A stretch of DNA of 64,000 nt from Rostrohypoxylon terebratum (lineage: Eukaryota; Ascomycota; Sordariomycetes; Xylariales; Hypoxylaceae): the NCBI GenBank assembly GCA_022497145.1, contig MU385959.1:1-64000 (forward strand), given 5' to 3'. The notes beneath the pieces are model-generated. The model was not told the DNA's origin and made no database searches. It saw only the letters and a list, made by a program, of their open reading frames with translations. The position numbers were made by a program, and so were the translations under genes. Below are positions 1 to 11,106 of the stretch, in pieces. Within the stretch, counting starts at the first letter, position 1. The number at the start of each line of letters is the position of its first letter.

Positions 1-1304
1 TGATTACACTTGACCTCTACCATTACTGTTACCTTAAAATCAAGACCCCCTTATGAAGCTATACTTACTAAGCCTAAGTATAGGTTCGTCACACCTCAGA
101 GTACAGTTCTTCATACAAATTCAAGTACCTTATAGACGTGTCAGCGTTTTAAAGCCTCGTTGTCGCCGATGACATAAGTAAGGATCTTAAAGGTAAACTT
201 CCTAAGTTGCTGCTAGCTGCTTTTACAGTTAATTAATAAGCATACTTCTTTATAAAACTAATTCAACTTTAAAGCTCTTTATACAACTTCTATAACAAAG
301 ATTTAAAGTAATAGTAAGGTGACGATAATAAGCGGCATCTCCAACGGTTAATATTTTTAGAAAGATACTTAGATTTATATGGGAAATTATACTTGGTAGA
401 AGTTATCTACTGGACTAACCCCGATTGCCTTCGCAACTTATACTACCAGCGCGTTATAGTACCTTTTATAACCAATTATAATCTACGGCTTACCTAGCTC
501 TCCACCACCTTTCCCGACGAAATTTGAAAAATTGCGGAAGCATGAGCCATGTTCGCTTTGATTCGTTGCAAAGTTTTGCCTCTAGGTAATAATTGTGAAC
601 CCTAGTGGCGCGTCGTCCTACGGTGGGGAAGCCCGAGGTATGACAGCATGCTGCCGCTTTAAGAACCTGCCAAATAGTTTTTGTATGAATTTGTTAACGG
701 TGTGAAAGGATAGCCCGAAGTAAGATCATCGAGTATTGCTGGATTGCCCAGTTTGGCCACCATCGATTCGATAGTCGGACTCCAGAGTCCAATGCAGTTT
801 TACTTACCTACACGCTCGGACAGGAACTCTTAGGCGGGCTAGGACCTGGGTTAGGCCACCTCCGGCCTTTGTCCCTGATGTCTAGGTAGGTAGGCAGGAG
901 ATATGGATGGTATGGATATAACCTGGTTCTTGGAACCGTGCGTATATTCCACAACCTGTCATGGCACAGGAGTGCTAACCTGATCCAGTCAGCATGGCCC
1001 AACTCAACTTTTATTAGAGCAAGGATCCCCAAGCTTCTGTATAGGATCGCGTCCGTAGGGGCCCTAGAAGGTCCTACATACGAATGCGTGGTAGCTACAA
1101 AATTGTAGTTTACCTACCTAGTCTTTACCCTGTTTTTTTTCATAAAGGTCTATTGCCTTTTGCTGCAGATCCAAACGTTGTTCAATGAAACAAATCGACA
1201 AGTCTTACATTGACTACCTATCTAATACAATATCTATCCGTACTCTATTGGGCCTAACATACCGAAACCATCGCAAAACATATCCTTTATCTAAGTCATC
1301 AATT
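1..1304. other. Intergenic, repeat-derived left edge
   Basis: No gene is supported here. The first 800 bases are AT-rich and stop-rich in every frame, as expected of decayed repeat DNA. Bases 28-94 match, in inverted orientation, a sequence near 40.25 kb (see the repeat entries). The segment 1087-1304 is the 3' flank of the serine hydrolase gene that follows on the minus strand. Confidence 0.6.
28..94 (+). repeat. Dispersed repeat copy A (inverted partner at 40.25 kb)
   Basis: This 67-bp stretch begins GTTACCTTAAAATCAAG and ends GGTTCGTCACA. The reverse complement of 40246-40312 matches it over its full length, with four transition differences and one single-base indel. A third partial match to its start lies at 40558-40580. 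It is probably the end of a transposable element; no coding remnant was recognised next to it. Confidence 0.7.
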
Positions 1305-2207
1305 TCAAGCCGCGGAGGCCTTGAGCTTCTGGTCTAGCTTCCTGAAAGCGGAAGCCATATCAGCCACAACGTCGGGAGTCCTCGGTACATCGTGTCCGCC
1401 CTGGTGGTCGTACATAACCCTCTTGTTGGGGTCGCAAAGGTAAGCCAGCTGGATGCTGGAAGTGAAAATGGGGTCCTTGCTGCCGTACATGTGAACGGTG
1501 GGGATGCTGATGAAAGAGTCAGGGGGGAACGACGTGAAGTCGAGCCCGAAGCAGTCGGACAGCTCCGGAAGCTCGTCGGGGTCGTGCAAGAGCTGGCTAG
1601 TGTCATCCCAGAGGCCCTGAGGTTTCACAAGACTGCTAGCGAGGTTCGACATCGCGTCGACCTTAGACTTGACCATATCCTCCACCTTCTTCTCAGTATC
1701 CTTCGCCTCCTGGGTTACCGGCAATCCCAGATCCTCGAGAACAGAGCATTCAAGATTTCCGTTGATGAAAACGGCGGACTTGAATGGGAGCGGCTTCGTG
1801 GAGCCGTTGGCGACTTCGCGAGCATGGTAGAGCAGAAGCGCCACTACGACGGAAGATGATTTCGAGAAGCAGCAGACGCAATCGAAAGGACCGTGCTTAT
1901 CGATGTAGTTCTGCAGCCACACGACCGACTTCTTGATGGATTCAACGCCAGGCTTTTCCATCCATTTGTACGCCTTCCACATGACCATTTTCAGGCCGCG
2001 GGGAGGCGGGCAGCTGTAAGGACCATCGATGAACTCCCATTGGAACGAACTGCCCAGCTTTGATCGGAAAGGGCCTAGCACAAGACATTAGCCGAACTGC
2101 GATAATTACCAGGCGATTAATAATTAGAGCGCTTGGCAAAGCTCACCTGACTGCGCCTTAAAGATAAAGGAGCTGGTGCTGTGACCGTGAAGCATAAGAG
2201 TGCGCAT
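1305..2207 (-). CDS. FSH-family serine hydrolase (LovG-like candidate)
   Basis: Predicted alpha/beta-hydrolase of the fungal serine hydrolase (FSH1/DUF341) family, 276 aa in two exons: 2207-2147 and 2074-1305, with a GTGAGC...CTAG intron. The first exon supplies the family's N-terminal strand and HGHSTS motif; the join restores the usual SGPFRSKLG segment. The catalytic triad is visible as Ser91 (in CFSKSS), Asp221 (GSKDP) and His248 (GGHDVPR). The nucleophile elbow is unusual because the common Gly-x-Ser-x-Gly glycines are replaced. It has no signal peptide, so it is probably cytosolic. In the lovastatin pathway the FSH protein LovG releases the product of the LovB synthase. The synthase at 11-19 kb has no thioesterase or release domain, so the same role is inferred here. 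It could also be an unrelated FSH hydrolase, because 2.8 kb and another gene type intervene. Confidence 0.88.
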
Positions 2208-4975
2208 CTTGAGAGGGTGAAAGTGGAAGTTTTGTCGAAAATGCTGCCAAGGCTAACTTTACGCAACAGGGCGCGATCGAGTTAAGATATTGTAAGATGT
2301 GCCGCTGGAGGGGTCAAGGGTGTCAAGCTCTTTAGCGAGGAGATGCCTTGGCGACGACTAGGTAGTAATTCCGATTCGTTAAATCTTGCGGGAGCTAGCG
2401 AGTGGAAATACAGTCTTGGCTTCTTAGAGAGTGCCAGAAGCAGCGAATTTTGTTAAGCTTAAGAAAACAATTCCTAATTAGGAAGGAAATCAATTTACTA
2501 CCTAAACAAGTGTATGAGTGAGACGGATCGAAACTAGACAAGGACTACCGATTCCTTCCACTTCAAGGCATGGGTAGGCTGGCAATTGCGAGATGGTGCT
2601 AATTTTAGGGGCTTCATCCTAGTTTGAAGCTTGAGGATTCGACGATCTGACGATCATGCAACCTTGCAAATGGCATTCGGCAATCTGTGGCCAAGCTGCA
2701 AATCAGATCTCCGAAACATCTACCGAGGCCCCAGTTCATTCTTTTGTTCTTTCTACCGGCAAAAGACGGCTTCTGGTCAGATCAGAGATGTCAAAGATCC
2801 ATACATAATGGTCCATTAGTCCCATAAGTCGGCACTCATCGCAGGGTTGGTGACGATTCCTTTGCAGATCCCCATGGGCAACGGAACCACTAGCATGGAG
2901 ATTTAGCTGCCGGTCTGGCGTCGACAGCCATGACAGGCACGCGATCTGCCCTAAGTTTCGTAAGTCTAGTAAGTGATTTGAAACCCACCTCATCTATGCG
3001 TACATGCGTCATAGTAAACATGGCGTGACCGGTATGTTTCAACCAGACTTAGGTAAACGTCTATACCTCGGGATGTAACACCACGATGGTGTCGGCACCG
3101 AGACAACTCGCCATTCCGCTTGATATTACCGACTACGACCGGGTCGACCGAGCTACCGCTTCCAAGAGGACCGCCGAAGGAGTTGCCGGGAACGGAGAAA
3201 AAGTTCCCGTAGGTAATGTGTTTGCTGTACTTCGCCTCGAGTTTCACAAAAAAAAGCGATATTGTGGGGTGTTTTCTGTTTCACGGTGGGATATCATAGA
3301 TCTGCAAACCTAACACGGTATATGCCTTGGAGTCCAACTCTCGATCTCGAGGTAAGAAGATGCAGGAGAAACATTCGATATCGACGCTTTAGGGAATAAC
3401 TGATTTGGTTGCCGCTTTCTGTCATTCAACAACGATCAAGGAGCTCACTCTCAATCTAGTACGGAGATCTTTTGTTTCGTATTACATTTTAGGAAGTGCA
3501 TATCTCGCCAGAAAGAATTCTACCGCCAGTGGTGGCTGCAGGAATCTTTGGGAAATCGTCATCGTGCGAATACTATGGTTACACGAGACACTATGAGCTA
3601 TTCCCCCTATTCCCCTAACAGACACAAGTTAGCATTCGATACGACAATCTCGTGAACATTGCCGTTAATTTACGCAACAAGAAAGGATCATTTGATACAA
3701 TCATCGTCATCGACGATGATCATTAGTCAATACTGCGAGAGCCGCCTAATCCTATGCGATATAACTTCACATATACCGTAGTAAACCATCGTGAGACGAC
3801 GATCTTTGTCACTAAAGGAAGTACCTTATATCCGACAATACAGTAGGATGTGTCGAACCTCGGGAGAAGGATTTACGTATGCGAGCTACTGGTATTCCAG
3901 GAAGATGGGTAGTAAAGTTAACCCAAAATCAATAATCACTTACCTACTTCGAAGTTCTGTTGTGATGCACTTATTATGAGCGCATTATGTTCGGAGACAC
4001 GCGTGCGAATGGTAGACTGAACGGCTATATGGTATTGCTGTTGATCGATAAATGCATGCGAGGTGGGATTATTCAGCTTTCAATATTTCAAAGGGAGGAA
4101 TACAATGGCCGAGAGAGAAAAGGCGAGAAATGGAAGCCAATTGCGGATGGTTGGAGTGTCGATCATAGTGTTTCATTGGAAACAATAAATTTCATCGAGT
4201 CTTGCGTTTGCGCCCGTGGAACGCGACTAGTAATCTTTGTCGACGCTGGCTGGACAGTTATCTCAGATTTGGCGAAGCGAATGCGAGGCAGCGTGGTGTC
4301 AAACAAAAATGCATAAAGGGGCTCAGCCCAGATTTCCGATATTACTCGGTGATTGAAAACTCCTACAGGCCTCCAACACGTAATTGAACGTGATGTAAGG
4401 TGTGAATAAAGACGAAATTGATAGATCTTCAGACGTTATCACCGAGAAAAAGGGTGACTCTTCGATTTATCGCATTCTCTCAAAATTTCCAGAAGCGAGT
4501 GCGAGGGTCCATCGATATAAATTCAAAGCCACAATATTTCATTACGTCGACGCAACATTTGGGAAAACAACCTCGGCAGTTGAACCAAAAGAGTTCCTTA
4601 AATAGGAATCACATCTCTTGGCACTTTGAATTGGACCTATTGGGGACCTCGAAGCGCTCCAGTACCTATAACACTGTCAGCATCCATGGATGTGACCAAT
4701 TCTAACAGAGACAACTCGGGTAGTGATTAGCCCAACGGGATCCTTGAAGCTAAACCCTTCCAAGGTTCTAAGTGCCCCCAATACTACAACTAGATAAAGC
4801 TTCCAGCGCCTAACATAGGGGGGCAGTGCACGTAAAATCCCCCAGAACAAGAAGATTGACGTAGCTATCCACTTTATTTTCAGAGTCGACAGCCCTATAT
4901 AATAGTTATTGTTGCCTTTCTTGGCGGCATTACATCCTCTGAGATAGAACATTCGACGTCTTTGCTAGCCTAACC
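2208..4975. other. Intergenic, no gene seen
   Basis: Only short ORFs without recognisable families or convincing splice continuations occur here (the longest is about 109 codons, at 3987-4316). A perfect 9-bp hairpin (ATCATCGTC, 3-base loop) lies near 3700-3720. The left part holds the promoter of the serine hydrolase, and the right end the promoter of the next gene. Confidence 0.55.
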
Positions 4976-6545
4976 ATGTCTAAATCCTCCCAATACCAAA
5001 GCTATCCGCCCGATATGGGTGCTTACGATCAAAGACGTAGGTTAATCAGTACCTGATTTGAAGTGAACTTTTCAAGCTGAACAATAGGTATCAAGCACCG
5101 CATTACTCGGCGGCACCTCAGTATAACCAGCCATATGGCCGGGAAGAGGAATGGGGCAATGGAGGTCAACGCGGTTACAACAACAACTATAATCAGCAGC
5201 CCTATCAACAACCATACCAGCAACCATACCAGCAACCATACCAGCAGCCATATCAACAGCCATACCAACAACAATATCAGCGTCCGAATGCGCCGCCCAT
5301 GGCACCGCCAAGGGCGGGGCCCGGACCCGGAATGGGGTCAGCGATGCAGCTAGCGAACGGAGGGGCATCCCCTATGCCACCGGGACCGTTAATTTACCCC
5401 GTCATCATACCACAACGGCGGCCAAAGGCCCGCGAACGTGGTTTCGTCAAAGCTTATGCGCCAGATCTGATGCGCGCCGGCATCGACCAAGCCACATTCA
5501 TGGCCTTCCTCGACGGTTTCACCAAGGCGCTGACGCAGTCCCCCTTCCTAGGCGCTATCAACTTAGCTGGTGGTGTAGCCGGCATGATTCCCACAGCCGT
5601 AGCCCCGCCCATCGGAATAGCATTGCAATTGACGGCTGGCGTCTACCAAGAGGTCCAGAACCGCAAGAAGTAGGCGATAACTCCAGACTCCAACCATCAC
5701 TACCAACTTACTAAACCATTCCTTTAGTCAAAATGCCTACCTGACAAAGATGAACGACGAGCTCTTCCGACCCCGCGGGCTGTACTGCCTTATCATGGCG
5801 TACGCCCCGAATTCGGACAAGACTCTACAGCAGAACATGAACGCCAAGGCAAACGATGGGAAGTTCCGAAACCACGACGGTGTCATGGGATCGGTTGATT
5901 TCCCCATCTCCGCAGAGCTCATTTACCCCGAAGACGAGGAGGACTCGTCCGACGACGACGACGACGACAGCCAAGAGAGCAGTCACCAAGGAAGCCAGGG
6001 CGGCCAGCAGCAGCAGCAGCAGCAGCAGCAACAAGGGGGCATGATGGCGTCCCTCGGGAAGGCATTCGAGGGGTTCAAAGACCGCCGAGACCAGAAGGCG
6101 ACGAGGAAATACGTAAGCCCACCTACTATAGTACCCATTCCAGTGATACTAGTTTCTAATTCCATTTTCTCTAGATGCGCAAGAACCCCATGGGTGCTCT
6201 CAACGGCCTAATGGACCCCAAGATCGAGCTCACGGCCAAAGACCGCGAGAAGCAAGCCAAGCGCATGGCGAAAGACGAGCGCAAGCGCGAGAAGGAAGAA
6301 CGGAAGTACGAGAAGAAGGCGCGCAAGCATCCCGAGAGGGAACAAGGACCACGCAAGAGGAAGATAAAAGAGGTAATTCAACACCATTCGAAAGGAATCT
6401 TATTCAATGCGTTGCTAACAAGTCCGCGCAGTCTATCATGTACCTGATGATCATCAACATGCCCAAGTCCGGGGACATGGAGAACGCGGCCAAGCTGATG
6501 GCGGGGCAGAGCGCGGGGCCTGGACCTGCGCAGAGAAGATATTAA
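4976..6545 (+). CDS. Conserved fungal protein of unknown function, PYQQ-repeat N-terminus
   Basis: A 447-aa protein in five exons: 4976-5040, 5088-5669, 5728-6112, 6175-6372 and 6432-6545. The first donor (GTTAAT) is weak and the least certain join. The N-terminus is low complexity, with about seven tandem Pro-Tyr-Gln-Gln units followed by a Pro/Gly-rich stretch. A conserved core follows, with a Gly/Ala-rich hydrophobic segment (FLGAINLAGGVAG) and a second core (MNDELFRPRGLYCLIMAY). Next come an acidic Asp/Ser run, polyglutamine coded by CAG repeats, a highly charged Lys/Arg/Glu helix, and a hydrophobic C-terminus (SIMYLMIINMPKSGD). I recognise this layout as a hypothetical protein of filamentous ascomycetes but know no function for it. 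It sits between the FSH hydrolase and the first P450; whether it belongs to the polyketide cluster is unknown. Confidence 0.8.
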
Positions 6546-7765
6546 ACGTGTACGAAGTATATACATAGGACCTAGGTCACTGGGATTGTTTCATTTGGGT
6601 ACAGGCATGTTGGGCAAGAATGATTAGATGAGGGATTTACTCAGCAATTTACTATATACCATAGCCAAATCAAACCGGGCGTCACTGTTCTGCATTGTCA
6701 CGATAGCTTCATTATCTGATTAAAGTTGATGATTCATCGCCGCCATGCTAATTAACGATCTTTGACTAAGGTTCCAAGGTTTGATTACACGGGTATTTTT
6801 CAGTGGGCATGAAGCCCTGTAGGGCTAGAAGTTCAGGTGGCTTTTTAGAGCTGTCTGAAGAAACTTTAGCGCACATAGCGCTGAAGATTTTTAGCTCTAC
6901 CTAGCAGCAACTCCGAAGCTGCTTGGACGGGTGCAAAGGTCTATGGATGGCCCTAAAGATACTATTACCCACTGTAACCATCAGAAACAGAAGGTTCCCA
7001 AAGGTTATCGCATCCTACGGACAGATGGCTTGCTTACAAAACCACAATATACCAGTGTCGCCATTGCCCATTATGCTCTTTGTACTCTTTGGGGTTATCT
7101 AACCCTCTTGAGCTATGTAGTAATAGGGCAAAGATGATTGCTGCAGAAGAATCCATGATCTGATCGCAAATCCCGCAGAAAACCGATAATGCGCGGAATA
7201 CGCGGGCATGAAGGCCCTTATCGATCTCGCGAATCTAAGGACCTGATCTGTTTCACGTTGCATCGGGACAAAAAGAAGTGGGCAGCCAAGAAGATTAATA
7301 GGCGCGTTTGGGAAAAGATGCCTACTTAAGGACTTCCTAGAAGGGGATGGGCGTAGAAGGCATTTCCAAAACAGGAATTCCCCGAATAGGAAATGGGACG
7401 ATGTAGTGTGCTAAATTTGGAAAAATCGGCCAATTGTAGCACGTTTCAACTCGACGGCTGAGATCCAATGTCAGCAGAATCAAGGACTCTGGAAACCGAA
7501 ATAGGGAACTAGAGACCTGAAAGATGCCTCTTTAACGGGTACGGATGCGGAAAAATGCAGAGGGTACGGATATACAAAACTGAATTTCAAGCGCTACTGG
7601 CCCAGCCGCGGCGATGTCATGTCGCAGCAATTGATGGACGTATTACCCACGGACACCGCTGCCGGCACCAACTCAAAAACCGTCACTGTCCATGTGGAGA
7701 TAAAACTATTCAATTGGGTAACAGAGGTGACGGTCATGCCAAATACACCCCTCACTGACACCAGT
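6546..7765. other. Intergenic between unknown-function gene and P450
   Basis: No gene is supported. The segment has AT-rich and mixed composition with short unrelated ORFs. It should hold the P450 promoter at its right end. An in-frame ATG at 7619 would extend the P450 by 49 codons, but its context is poor. Confidence 0.5.
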
Positions 7766-9515
7766 ATGGCCTCCATCGCAGAACTCACCAAGGCGACGGC
7801 GTCGTCCTCTATCAAGAGGAACCAGCTGCTTCTCGCGGCCCTAGGTCTCGGCACCTTACTTCTTATTGTTCGTTATATTGCACGGCAGCTTGAGATCAGG
7901 GCTTTCAAGAAGGCGCATGGCTGTCTGCCGCCGCCTCGCGAGCCACAGCCCGAGCACATCCTCGGGTTGGCGGCATGGAAGCGGCTCAGGCGTGAGCGAC
8001 AGGAGCGCATCACCTTGAAGGAGACCACTCGACGAGCCAAGGAGCTTGGGTACACTAGTTCTCTTGTTATGGCTGGCAACTCCTTCACGGTGACTTGCGA
8101 TCCGGTGAACCTGAAAGCCATGCTTGCGACTAACTTCAACGACTTTGGACTTGGCCCGCGTGAGGTTCCCCTCGGCCCGGTGCTGTCTGGTGGTATCTTC
8201 ATCTCGGATGGCGAGTCTTGGCAACACTCCAGAGTAAGTGATTTACATACTTGGGAAAATGCTAGGCGAGCTTCAGTTAACATGTCACCAGGCTTTAATT
8301 CGACCTGCCTTCACCCGTGCCCAAGTTGCCGATCTAGACAGTTTGGAAGAGCACATGCAGAATCTCCTCACCCGTATCCCCAAAGATGGCGTCACCTTCG
8401 ACATCAAGCCGCTCTTTTACAACATGACCCTTGATAGCGCCACCGACTTCCTCCTCGGCACATCCGTGAACAGCCAGACCAGCGCCCCCGGTTCTCCCGC
8501 TCGCAACTTCCTCGACGCTTTTGACTACGCCGAGGAAGTATTGCAAAAGCGCAGTGAGCTCGGAAAACACGCCTGGATCGTGCGGGACAAGAAGTTCGAC
8601 GCGGCGTGCAAGACAATCAAGGATTTTACCAACAGCTTCATCCAGCAGGCACTCCGCGGACAGACTAAGGGAACCCGGTACAACCTCTTGGCCGAGATCG
8701 CCGGCGCATGCCGAGACCAAGACAAGATCCGAAGTGAACTTCTCGGTGTGCTTCTTGCTGCGCGTGATTCTACTGCAAGTGTCTTGAGCAGCGCGTTCTG
8801 GGAGATGTCGAGAAACCAGGATATTTGGAACAAGCTGATGGTTGAGGTCGAGGCTCTGGATGGCCGTGTACCTGATTACGAGGCGCTGAAGGAGATGAAG
8901 TACCTCAGAGCTGTTCTGAATGAGAGTGAGTACACCCTGAACATACCTGATTAGTCAATGAGATCATATTCTTTTCCCCCGAAAGAATGCGAGATGTTAA
9001 CAACTGGAACAGCACTCCGACTCTGGCCCCCTCTACCCCGAAATGTTCGTTTCGCTCGCAAGGACACCGTCCTCCCTCGTGGTGGCGGTCCCGACAAAAC
9101 CGCGCCTGTCTTCGTTGCTAAAGGTACTCCCGTCTTTTACTGTGTCTGGGCCATGCACCGACTTCCCGAGTTCTGGGGTCCCGACGCCGAAGTGTTCCGT
9201 CCCGAACGATGGTTAGATGAAAAGGTCAAGCCCGGCTGGGCTTTTCTGGTTAGTAATCTCCTTCCCCTCCCTCATTATGCTGAATCATAAAACACGTAAG
9301 CGCTGACATAATGAATTATTCAGCCATTCAACGGAGGTCCGCGATTGTGCTTGGGTCAGCAAAACGCGTTGATCGAGGGAAGCTACAACATTGTCCGCTT
9401 GATGCAAGAATTCAAGCGCATCGAGCCCCGTGATAACCATCCCTGGACCGAGCATCTTAGCATTGGTATGAGTAATGAACATGGTTGCAAGATCGCGTTC
9501 TGGAGACGCAAGTAG
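7766..9515 (+). CDS. Cytochrome P450, CYP52-like
   Basis: Predicted 509-aa membrane-anchored monooxygenase in four exons: 7766-8233, 8292-8925, 9013-9248 and 9324-9515. An N-terminal anchor (about residues 19-37) precedes the globular domain. The segment GIFISDGESWQHSR before the C helix, the ExxR helix continuing into LRLWPPLPRNVRF, and the heme loop PFNGGPRLCLGQQ (Cys455) are characteristic of CYP52-type fatty acid or alkane omega-hydroxylases. The I-helix reads AARDST rather than the usual AGRDTT. I chose the ATG at 7766 because it has purine at -3 and G at +4 and puts the anchor at the N-terminus. It converges on the polyketide synthase gene, so oxidation of the chain, perhaps near its end, is inferred. 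A general lipid hydroxylase is the alternative. Confidence 0.9.
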
Positions 9516-11106
9516 ATAGAACAGGAAAAATCTTAGAATAGAAGACCGTATGTAAATCAGAGACCAAAGTTTGTATATGCGTGTATTTGTTACGGGTTCC
9601 GGCAGTTCAGTTGGATTAGGTCGGGCACTTGGATTCGGTCTAGGGCTTGGACTCGGTATTGGTGGGGACCTGCGGGTTGTCTTCAAAGGCATATAGAGTC
9701 GTTAGCGATGTATAGAATTGCACTCATAGAAAATTCAAGAGGAAAATGATGTTGTTTTGCTTAGATGAAAAGCTGAACGTTTGGGGGGATTAAAGTTATG
9801 TGTACCTTAAATAGTGCTGTACGCACTTTCCTCACAGGAGGCGTTTGTGAGTTTCAGCACTTGACTAATGCTTTCGATGTTCGATGCGCTAAATTGAGAT
9901 CAACGATAGCCCTTAAAAATGAGAAAGTTCTAAGGTTAGCAGTGATAAGGCGCTGACTTTAGTGCTCTTTGTTTCATTTACCAGAGACCGCATTACCATC
10001 CATGGATCCATTACTCCAGGGCTACTAATGCGTTTGAATGAGACCTGGAACTCGAATTTTTAGAACCTAAGGTCGCTAAATTGACTAAAGCCCTTGCTGT
10101 AAAAACGCTAAAGACGCTAAATGTCTACACAAAGTAGTAGCAAGTTGCAGGATTATAGTGAATCGTCTTTTCAATGCCTAGGGCCTAGGCTTTTCCAATG
10201 GATTTCTTAAAAATACACGGTCGAATTTTAAAACCTACGTTTTCTTTGCAACTCCCTAGCATTTTGATACTTTAAATACTTCACTTAGGGGCTTTCATAT
10301 TAAGCAAATAGTTGAAGATCCATTATACACGGCTGCTAGTTTAAGCAGTATCTATACCTGCCTACTTTTCTAAGGTCCCAGTGATACCCTATGGTCGAAT
10401 TACGCGAGTCGCTCTAGGGAGTTATTCACCTTCAATCATCTAAAGCCCGTCACAAGCGCTAGATGGGGGTCCTGTAAGCCGCAGGAGCTGGAGACTTTGG
10501 CCCCGAGGCTGCTGCGGGGTAGGAGACAGGCTATGGATATGGATCTCTAGGCTCCAGCTACCGGGAGGAAGCCGCCGGCCAGCACCCATTCAACAGCGCT
10601 AAACCAAACGAAATCCGCCTAAAGCACCATCGGTCATCCTGGATAGATGCGCTGGAATCGCCAAAGCTCCAACGCCTTAAGGAGGACGATACCTCCCCTA
10701 ATACTGAGCGGAGATTCTAGGAAGGTTACACTAAGGACCACGCAATAGCTGTGGTGCTGACTAGGCAGTGTTGAGTCAATTAATCTCACAGCGCTTTGAG
10801 GCATTATTTAAAATAAATCAGTTTAAAGCAAATCTTTTAATAGGTAAGTATTTTCAAGGCAAGGCACCGATGCATAGAAGACGCGAGTATAGTTGTTAAT
10901 CAGGATTGCTCTAACTGAAGTATCTAAAAGTAATAGAAAAAAATCATTCGTAACAAACAAATAGCTAAACCTGCCAGATCCCATATGTAGTAGCCCAAGA
11001 TAATAGAAACATGTACTGTACATCATAATAACACATAAGTAGACATGAAAACCCTTTATTTTGACCCATTATTTTTTTTGTTTGTTTTTCTTCTTTATTT
11101 CTTTGT
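9516..11106. other. Intergenic with decayed GC-rich remnant
   Basis: This is the convergent space between the P450 and the polyketide synthase. Most of it is AT-rich and empty. Bases about 10490-10770 are clearly richer in GC, and one forward frame stays mostly open, interrupted by two stops (one at each side of about 75 codons); it looks like a coding relic, perhaps of a transposon, but I could not assign a family. I saw no condensation-domain motif on the minus strand downstream of the synthase. Confidence 0.5.

Noticed and set aside
7619..7765. Upstream in-frame ATG extending the CYP52-like P450 by 49 residues
   Set aside because: The added residues would push the membrane anchor far from the N-terminus, and this ATG has a poor start context compared with 7766.
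9516..11106. Lost condensation domain downstream of the synthase
   Set aside because: I looked for a His-His-x-x-x-Asp-Gly-type motif on the minus strand and saw none; the idea is kept only as a question in the linker finding.
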